Shown in pieces: positions 8,371-11,382 of a DNA stretch of 11,382 nucleotides. Each line of letters opens with the position of its first letter. Within the stretch, counting starts at the first letter, position 1. Both the position numbers and the translations under genes were made by a program. Under the pieces are notes generated by a model, which was not told the origin of the DNA, made no database searches, and was given only the letters and a program-made list of their open reading frames with translations. Source of the stretch: an uncultured Brevundimonas sp. Its GTDB lineage: Bacteria; Pseudomonadota; Alphaproteobacteria; Caulobacterales; Caulobacteraceae. Where the stretch lies: contig CAMLNY010000006.1 of the NCBI GenBank assembly GCA_946481405.1, positions 1-11,382 of the forward strand, written 5' to 3'.

Positions 8371-8404
8371 AAAAATAAAAGCGGTCGGCCGTCCTGGCCG
8401 CCGC
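8371..8404 (-). terminator. Terminator-like hairpin in the rimP leader (possible attenuator)
   Basis: On the minus strand a stem of GCGG plus GGCC (complement of 8396-8404) pairs with GGCC plus CCGC (complement of 8381-8390). It has a 5-nt loop and a small C/GA internal loop, and is followed at once by TTTTATTTTT (complement of 8371-8380). This is the signature of an intrinsic terminator. It lies about 47 nt before the rimP GTG and downstream of the best promoter candidate. The gene upstream already has a perfect terminator at 8468-8498, so this one may act as an attenuator for the operon. It could instead be a tandem back-up terminator if the true rimP promoter lies closer to the gene. Confidence 0.7.
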
Positions 8405-8440
8405 TTTGAACGACGCCGTTGGACGCCGGTCTAACGATGT

Positions 8441-8461
8441 GAGGGGCCATATAGACCCCTC
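8441..8461. repeat. Inverted repeat over the rimP promoter candidate
   Basis: GAGGGG (8441-8446) and CCCCTC (8456-8461) form a perfect 6-bp inverted repeat around a 9-bp AT-rich centre, which contains the candidate -10 element. The spacing of about one helical turn between arms is like a dimeric repressor site. It could equally be a short hairpin at the 5' end of the transcript, or chance. Confidence 0.4.
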
Positions 8462-8474
8462 TCGCCGAAAACAA
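8448..8474 (-). promoter_or_regulatory. Candidate rimP-operon promoter
   Basis: Read on the minus strand, TCTATATG (complement of 8448-8455) matches the Caulobacter-type -10 GCTANAWC at 6 of 8 positions. A weak -35, TTGTTT (complement of 8469-8474), lies 15 nt upstream and overlaps the T-tail of the previous terminator. The start would be near 8441, giving a leader of about 118 nt. The -10 is reasonable and the -35 is poor. Confidence 0.4.
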
Positions 8475-8498
8475 AAGGGCGGACGCGAACGTCCGCCC
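8468..8498 (-). terminator. Strong intrinsic terminator after the membrane-protein gene
   Basis: A perfect 9-bp stem (GGGCGGACG at 8477-8485 with CGTCCGCCC at 8490-8498) has the loop TTCG in the minus-strand transcript and is followed by TTTTGTTTT (complement of 8468-8476). It begins 8 nt after the stop codon of the gene at 8507 and isolates the rimP operon from the coaBC side. Confidence 0.92.
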
Positions 8499-8506
8499 GT
8501 CTTGTC

Positions 8507-8872
8507 CTAGTGGGCGTGCGCCCGGCGGTGATGGCCGCCGCCCAGCAGGGTCCTGATGAAGTAGAAGACGGCGATGACGATCGCATAGCCCAAAAACAGG
8601 GCGAAACGCGTCATCCAGAAGCTGAGTTCGGTCAGCGGCGGCAGGGCGAAGGCGCCGCCGTCCAGCATGGGCCGCAACACCTCGACGATCGTATGCACCA
8701 GAACCGCGCCGGCCGCGCCCGACCAGAGACCGCGCCACGAGCCGACGAGGAACAGGCCGAACACGGCCGCGATGATCAGGCCGATCACCTGATTGACGCC
8801 GTCGAAGCCTGAGTCCGCCAGGGCGAACAGCCCCTGCAGCAGATTGCCCAGCTGGGCGAAGAACTCATCCAT
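8507..8872 (-). CDS. Small inner-membrane protein, function unknown
   Basis: The 121-residue product has an amphipathic N-terminus (1-25), hydrophobic segments at about 27-45 and 87-108 that should span the membrane, and a moderately hydrophobic segment at about 49-67 that may also do so. It ends in a short cytoplasmic or periplasmic tail, GGGHHRRAHAH, with four His in eleven residues. No family is recognised. The ATG at 8872 is preferred over the GTG one codon upstream because GGAG (complement of 8880-8883) lies 7 nt before it. It follows dut by 82 nt on the same strand and may share the coaBC-dut transcript, which then ends at the terminator 8 nt beyond this gene's stop. The gap to dut holds only an imperfect hairpin (8895-8920) without a T-tract. 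Confidence 0.8.
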   Translation of the reverse strand: MDEFFAQLGNLLQGLFALADSGFDGVNQVIGLIIAAVFGLFLVGSWRGLWSGAAGAVLVHTIVEVLRPMLDGGAFALPPLTELSFWMTRFALFLGYAIVIAVFYFIRTLLGGGHHRRAHAH

Positions 8873-8954
8873 CACACCGCTCCGGAGTTATTTCCTGCGG
8901 CCCAGCTTGGCCGTCGGCAGGGTTAACGCCGGTCTGCGGGATTCGATGCGACTC

Positions 8955-9404
8955 TTATCGTCCGGTCGATCCGAAGCCGCCCGCGCCCCGTTCGGTCTCG
9001 TCCAGACTGTCGACCTCGGTGACGATCGCCCGGGCGACGGCGGCGATCACCATCTGGGCGATCCGCTCGCCGCGTCGGATGACGAACGGCTCCTGTCCGA
9101 GGTTGATCAGGATGACCCCGACCTCGCCGCGGTAGTCGCTGTCGATCGTGCCCGGCGTATTGGGCGCGCTGATGCCGTGCTTGAGCGCCAGACCCGAGCG
9201 CGGCCGGATCTGCGCCTCCCATCCGTGGTCCAGAGCGATCTTCAGACCCGTCGGCACCAGCGCCCGCGCGCCCGGCTCCAGAGTGATCGGCGCGTCCTCG
9301 GGCACGGCGGCCCGCAAATCCATCCCCGCCGATCCGGCCGTCTCATAGGCCGGCAGGGCCAGACCCTCGGCGTGCGGAAGTCGCTGGATGCGAAGCGTGG
9401 TCAA
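8955..9404 (-). CDS. dut: Deoxyuridine 5'-triphosphate nucleotidohydrolase (dUTPase)
   Basis: Dut hydrolyses dUTP to dUMP and pyrophosphate, which keeps uracil out of DNA and supplies dUMP for dTMP synthesis; it works as a homotrimer. All five motifs of the trimeric family are present: [10 protein letters not shown] (23-32), PRSG (68-71), the [14 protein letters not shown] segment with catalytic Asp88 and Tyr91 (82-95), RGERIAQM (111-118) and the C-terminal Gly-rich arm [11 protein letters not shown] (139-149). The length is 149 residues against 151 in E. coli. The frame is open far upstream, but homology begins at TTLRIQRL, so the start is taken as TTG at 9404. A GAGG lies 6 nt before it, and there is no in-frame ATG or GTG nearby. 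It begins 8 nt after the coaBC stop, so it is co-transcribed. Confidence 0.95.
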   Translation of the reverse strand: MTTLRIQRLPHAEGLALPAYETAGSAGMDLRAAVPEDAPITLEPGARALVPTGLKIALDHGWEAQIRPRSGLALKHGISAPNTPGTIDSDYRGEVGVILINLGQEPFVIRRGERIAQMVIAAVARAIVTEVDSLDETERGAGGFGSTGR

Positions 9405-9412
9405 GGCGGGCC

Positions 9413-10642
9413 TCAGGCTTTGGGGGAGACATGATCGGCGATGCGGTCGGCCAGACGCGCGGCCACCTCGGTCTTCGACAGACGCGGCCAGGCCTCGGCG
9501 CCATTCTTCGTGACCAGTAGCACCGTATTGCCGTCCGCCCCGAAGACATCGGCCGAAACGTCGTTGCCGACGATCCAGTCGCAGCCCTTGCGGGACAGTT
9601 TCGACCGGGCGTTGGCCTCCAGATCGGTCGTCTCGGCGGCGAAGCCGACCACCAGCTTCGGCCGTTTCGGACCCGGCTTGGCGATGCCCGCCAGAATGTC
9701 GGGGTTCTCGATCAGGGCCAGGGTCGGCGGACCTCCGGGCGCCTTCTTGATCTTGCCGCCCGCGACCGTGTCCACCCGCCAGTCGGCCACGGCGGCCGAC
9801 AGCACTGCGATATCGGCCGGAAGCGCGGCTTCGGTCGCCGCTTTCATCTGCATCGCCGTCTCGACGTCGACCCGGGCCACGCCCACCGGAACCGGCAGGC
9901 CCGTGGGGCCGGACACCAGGGTCACCTCGGCCCCCAGCGCGGCGAGAGCCGCCGCGATCGCGTATCCCTGCTTCCCGCTCGAGCGATTGGTCAGGCCCCG
10001 CACCGGGTCGATCGGTTCGAAGGTCGGCCCCGCCGTGACCACGGCCTTCCGTCCCACCAGAGCCCGTCCATCCGGTCCGGCCAGCAGCCCCTCGATGGCC
10101 GACAGGATCGCCGCCGGTTCCGCCATCCGACCGGGCCCGAACTCGCCACAGGCCATCTCGCCTTCGTCGGGACCGACCACCGCCATGCCGTGGAAGCCGT
10201 CGAACCCTTTCAGCCGCGCCACATTGGCCTGCACCGCTGGATGCAGCCACATCCGCACATTCATCGCCGGGGCCAGCAGCGTCTTCTTGTCCGTGGCCAG
10301 CAGGGTCGTGGACGCCAGATCGTCGGCCATCCCGTTCGCCGCCTTGGCGATCAGCCCCGCCGTCGCCGGCGCGACGACCACCAGATCGGCCCAGCGCGAC
10401 AGCTCGATATGGCCCATGGCCGTCTCTTCGTCGGGATGGAACAGCCCCATCCGCACCGGATTGCCGGTCAGGGCCGCCAGCGACAGAGGCGTCACGAACT
10501 CCGCCCCGCTCTGGGTCAGGATCGCCTGCACCTCGCAGCCCGCCTTCTTCAGCAGCCGCACCAGCTCCAGCGCCTTGTAGGCGGCGATGCCGCCGCCGAC
10601 GATCAGCAGGATCTTACGGTTCGTCAGGGCGGCGCTGGACAT
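9413..10642 (-). CDS. coaBC: Phosphopantothenoylcysteine synthetase/decarboxylase (bifunctional CoaBC)
   Basis: CoaBC carries out two steps of coenzyme A synthesis: joining 4'-phosphopantothenate to cysteine (CoaB, CTP-dependent) and decarboxylating the product to 4'-phosphopantetheine (CoaC, FMN-dependent). The product is 409 residues, the usual length. The CoaC half (about 8-185) shows GGGIAAYK (16-23), catalytic His78 in MGHIEL, the PAMN motif (125-128) and [11 protein letters not shown] (163-173) with active-site Cys165. The CoaB half (about 195-409) shows [20 protein letters not shown] (203-222) and the KIKK motif (297-300). All key residues are present, so it should be active. It starts with ATG 111 bp from the divergent lipoprotein gene. 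The upstream GGGCGGC is a weak ribosome binding site and no clear promoter for it is seen. dut follows after 8 nt. Confidence 0.97.
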   Translation of the reverse strand: MSSAALTNRKILLIVGGGIAAYKALELVRLLKKAGCEVQAILTQSGAEFVTPLSLAALTGNPVRMGLFHPDEETAMGHIELSRWADLVVVAPATAGLIAKAANGMADDLASTTLLATDKKTLLAPAMNVRMWLHPAVQANVARLKGFDGFHGMAVVGPDEGEMACGEFGPGRMAEPAAILSAIEGLLAGPDGRALVGRKAVVTAGPTFEPIDPVRGLTNRSSGKQGYAIAAALAALGAEVTLVSGPTGLPVPVGVARVDVETAMQMKAATEAALPADIAVLSAAVADWRVDTVAGGKIKKAPGGPPTLALIENPDILAGIAKPGPKRPKLVVGFAAETTDLEANARSKLSRKGCDWIVGNDVSADVFGADGNTVLLVTKNGAEAWPRLSKTEVAARLADRIADHVSPKA

Positions 10643-10694
10643 GCCGCCCGTCTACCCGCCGCCGCGCCCCGCGTCGAGCGAGCGAAAAAGAACA

Positions 10695-10724
10695 TTGCAG
10701 GAACAAACAACCTGTGGCTAAGTC
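10695..10724 (+). promoter_or_regulatory. Candidate sigma-70 promoter of the lipoprotein gene
   Basis: TTGCAG (10695-10700) and GCTAAGTC (10717-10724) fit the Caulobacter housekeeping consensus (TTGACGS / GCTANAWC; 7 of 8 in the -10). There are 17 nt between TTGCAG and CTAAGT. Transcription would start near 10730, about 25 nt before the ATG. Confidence 0.6.
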
Positions 10725-10743
10725 CTTCTCGCGGGTTTCACTT

Positions 10744-10748
10744 GGAGG
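10744..10748 (+). promoter_or_regulatory. Ribosome binding site fixing the lipoprotein start
   Basis: GGAGG lies 5 nt before the ATG at 10754. It chooses that start over the GTG at 10751 and over the long in-frame extension upstream, which is the antisense of coaBC. Confidence 0.85.
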
Positions 10749-10753
10749 GTGTG

Positions 10754-11254
10754 ATGAGGGTTTTGATAACTACGGGCGTCGCCTTCACGGCGGCTCTGGC
10801 CCTGACGGCTTGCGGCAATGGAGATTCTGCGGTCGAGACGCGGGGCCGGACGGCCGAGTCGCCAGCGGCGACCCTCGTCTCAACAGTCGCCGCCACGACC
10901 CCGGCGGACAGCGGCGGGGCGGAAAAGGCGGTCATCACGGCCAACCGGCGGGAAACCGTCGATGAGAAGATCCAGCGCCTCTATGAGCGTAACGGCGCCG
11001 ACTTCGACGCCCGGTCGGCAGAGGAATTTCTGGACAAGGTTACGGCCTTCACGACCCGGCCGCCGGCGGGCACCGAGACGGCGACCCGCCCGAACGGCGA
11101 CACCCTGCTTTATCAGGCCTCGACCAACACCTTCGCCGTAGTGGCGCGGGACGGCACGGCGCGCACCATGTTCAAGCCGGACGACGGCCCGACCTACTGG
11201 GCCGAACAAAAGGCCGCCGCCCCGACCTTCGGTCAGCGACGGTCGCAGAACTGA
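10754..11254 (+). CDS. Lipoprotein with a pyocin-large-subunit-like C-terminal domain
   Basis: The 166-residue product has a lipoprotein signal ending in the lipobox LTAC (lipid Cys20), followed by a Ser/Thr/Ala-rich linker (21-65). A compact domain at about 66-152 follows. Its pattern is KIQRLYERNGADFDARSAEE (72-91), a variable loop, RPNGDTLLY (112-120), STNTFAVV (123-130), RDGTARTMFKPDDG (132-145) and YW (148-149). From memory this resembles domains annotated as pyocin large subunit-like, possibly of the barnase/EndoU/colicin E5/RelE (BECR) nuclease fold. In relatives the first helix typically carries a His (such as KHG), which here reads ERNG, so any catalytic activity is doubtful. It has its own promoter and a strong ribosome binding site, and is the only plus-strand gene. 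No immunity gene is adjacent. The lipoprotein call is strong; the domain call is moderate. Confidence 0.85.
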   Translation: MRVLITTGVAFTAALALTACGNGDSAVETRGRTAESPAATLVSTVAATTPADSGGAEKAVITANRRETVDEKIQRLYERNGADFDARSAEEFLDKVTAFTTRPPAGTETATRPNGDTLLYQASTNTFAVVARDGTARTMFKPDDGPTYWAEQKAAAPTFGQRRSQN

Positions 11255-11263
11255 GGGCGACTC

Positions 11264-11382
11264 TCAGCCTTCGTCGGGCTTTCCGGTCATTTCCCGGATC
11301 ATGTCGAGCGCGAGCTTCTGCTGACGGCTCGACAGTTGTGGCGCAAGGCGCGAGATCTCGATCGTGTAACGGGTCGACGGGA
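11264..11382 (-). CDS. C-terminal end of an unidentified protein (cut by the window)
   Basis: A minus-strand frame open to the window edge ends in TGA at 11264-11266 and encodes the last 38 or so residues. The C-terminal part, RLAPQLSSRQQKLALDMIRE followed by MTGKPDEG, looks like a charged amphipathic helix. The composition fits real coding sequence with GC-rich third positions. It is too short to name; a regulator's C-terminal helix is one possibility. It converges on the lipoprotein gene, the two stops lying 9 nt apart. Confidence 0.6.
   Translation of the reverse strand, partial: PSTRYTIEISRLAPQLSSRQQKLALDMIREMTGKPDEG

Noticed and set aside
5412..8378. A 988-codon open frame on the plus strand across ylxR, nusA and rimP
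   Set aside because: It is antisense to three well-identified genes and shows composition typical of shadow frames, with no start signal of its own.
8895..8920. Imperfect hairpin between dut and the small membrane-protein gene
   Set aside because: It has an internal bulge and no U-tract in the transcript direction. It is not convincing as a terminator and has no other signal.
9441..10580. A 379-codon plus-strand frame antisense to coaBC
   Set aside because: All CoaBC catalytic motifs lie on the minus strand. The plus frame is Ser/Ala/Arg-rich shadow sequence.
11251..11267. CTGAG/CTCAG hairpin spanning the two convergent stop codons
   Set aside because: The stem is only 5 bp and neither strand has a T-tract after it, so it is not a credible terminator.

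Overview
This is high-GC DNA from an alphaproteobacterium, most likely Caulobacteraceae and perhaps Brevundimonas. Three things point there: the YlxR domain is fused to an L7Ae-like domain, IF-2 carries the alphaproteobacterial N-terminal 'VRQSFSHGR' element, and a promoter resembles the Caulobacter sigma-73 consensus (TTGACGS / GCTANAWC). Genus is inference from general resemblance. Apart from one lipoprotein gene at the right end, every gene reads on the minus strand, so the layout below runs from high to low coordinates.

Right end: the tail of an unidentified minus-strand gene (11264-11382) converges on a plus-strand lipoprotein gene (10754-11254). That lipoprotein's C-terminal domain resembles domains annotated 'pyocin large subunit-like'. 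It has its own sigma-70-type promoter in the 111-bp gap that separates it from the divergent coaBC. A minus-strand unit follows: coaBC (coenzyme A synthesis), dut (dUTPase, probable TTG start) and a small membrane protein. It ends at a textbook intrinsic terminator with a UUCG loop (8468-8498).

Middle: the conserved transcription/translation operon rimP-nusA-ylxR-infB (8323 down to 2167). Its leader of about 120 nt contains a promoter candidate overlapped by an inverted repeat, and then a second terminator-like hairpin with a U-tract, placed before the rimP GTG start. That arrangement suggests attenuation, possibly autoregulation by NusA. rimP and nusA are coupled by TGATG. nusA and ylxR are 15 nt apart. 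infB follows a 110-nt gap that holds a hairpin next to its start. An intrinsic terminator (2084-2116) closes the operon, and rbfA/truB/rpsO do not follow within the window.

Left end: three tightly packed minus-strand genes for envelope or exported proteins: a secreted hypothetical protein, a DUF2459-type membrane-anchored protein and a lipoprotein. The last 88 bases hold no recognisable gene.

Most of the window is ordinary core genome. The points most worth checking are the rimP leader attenuator and the lipoprotein with a toxin-like domain. I saw no CRISPR array, transposon, prophage or complete RNA gene.
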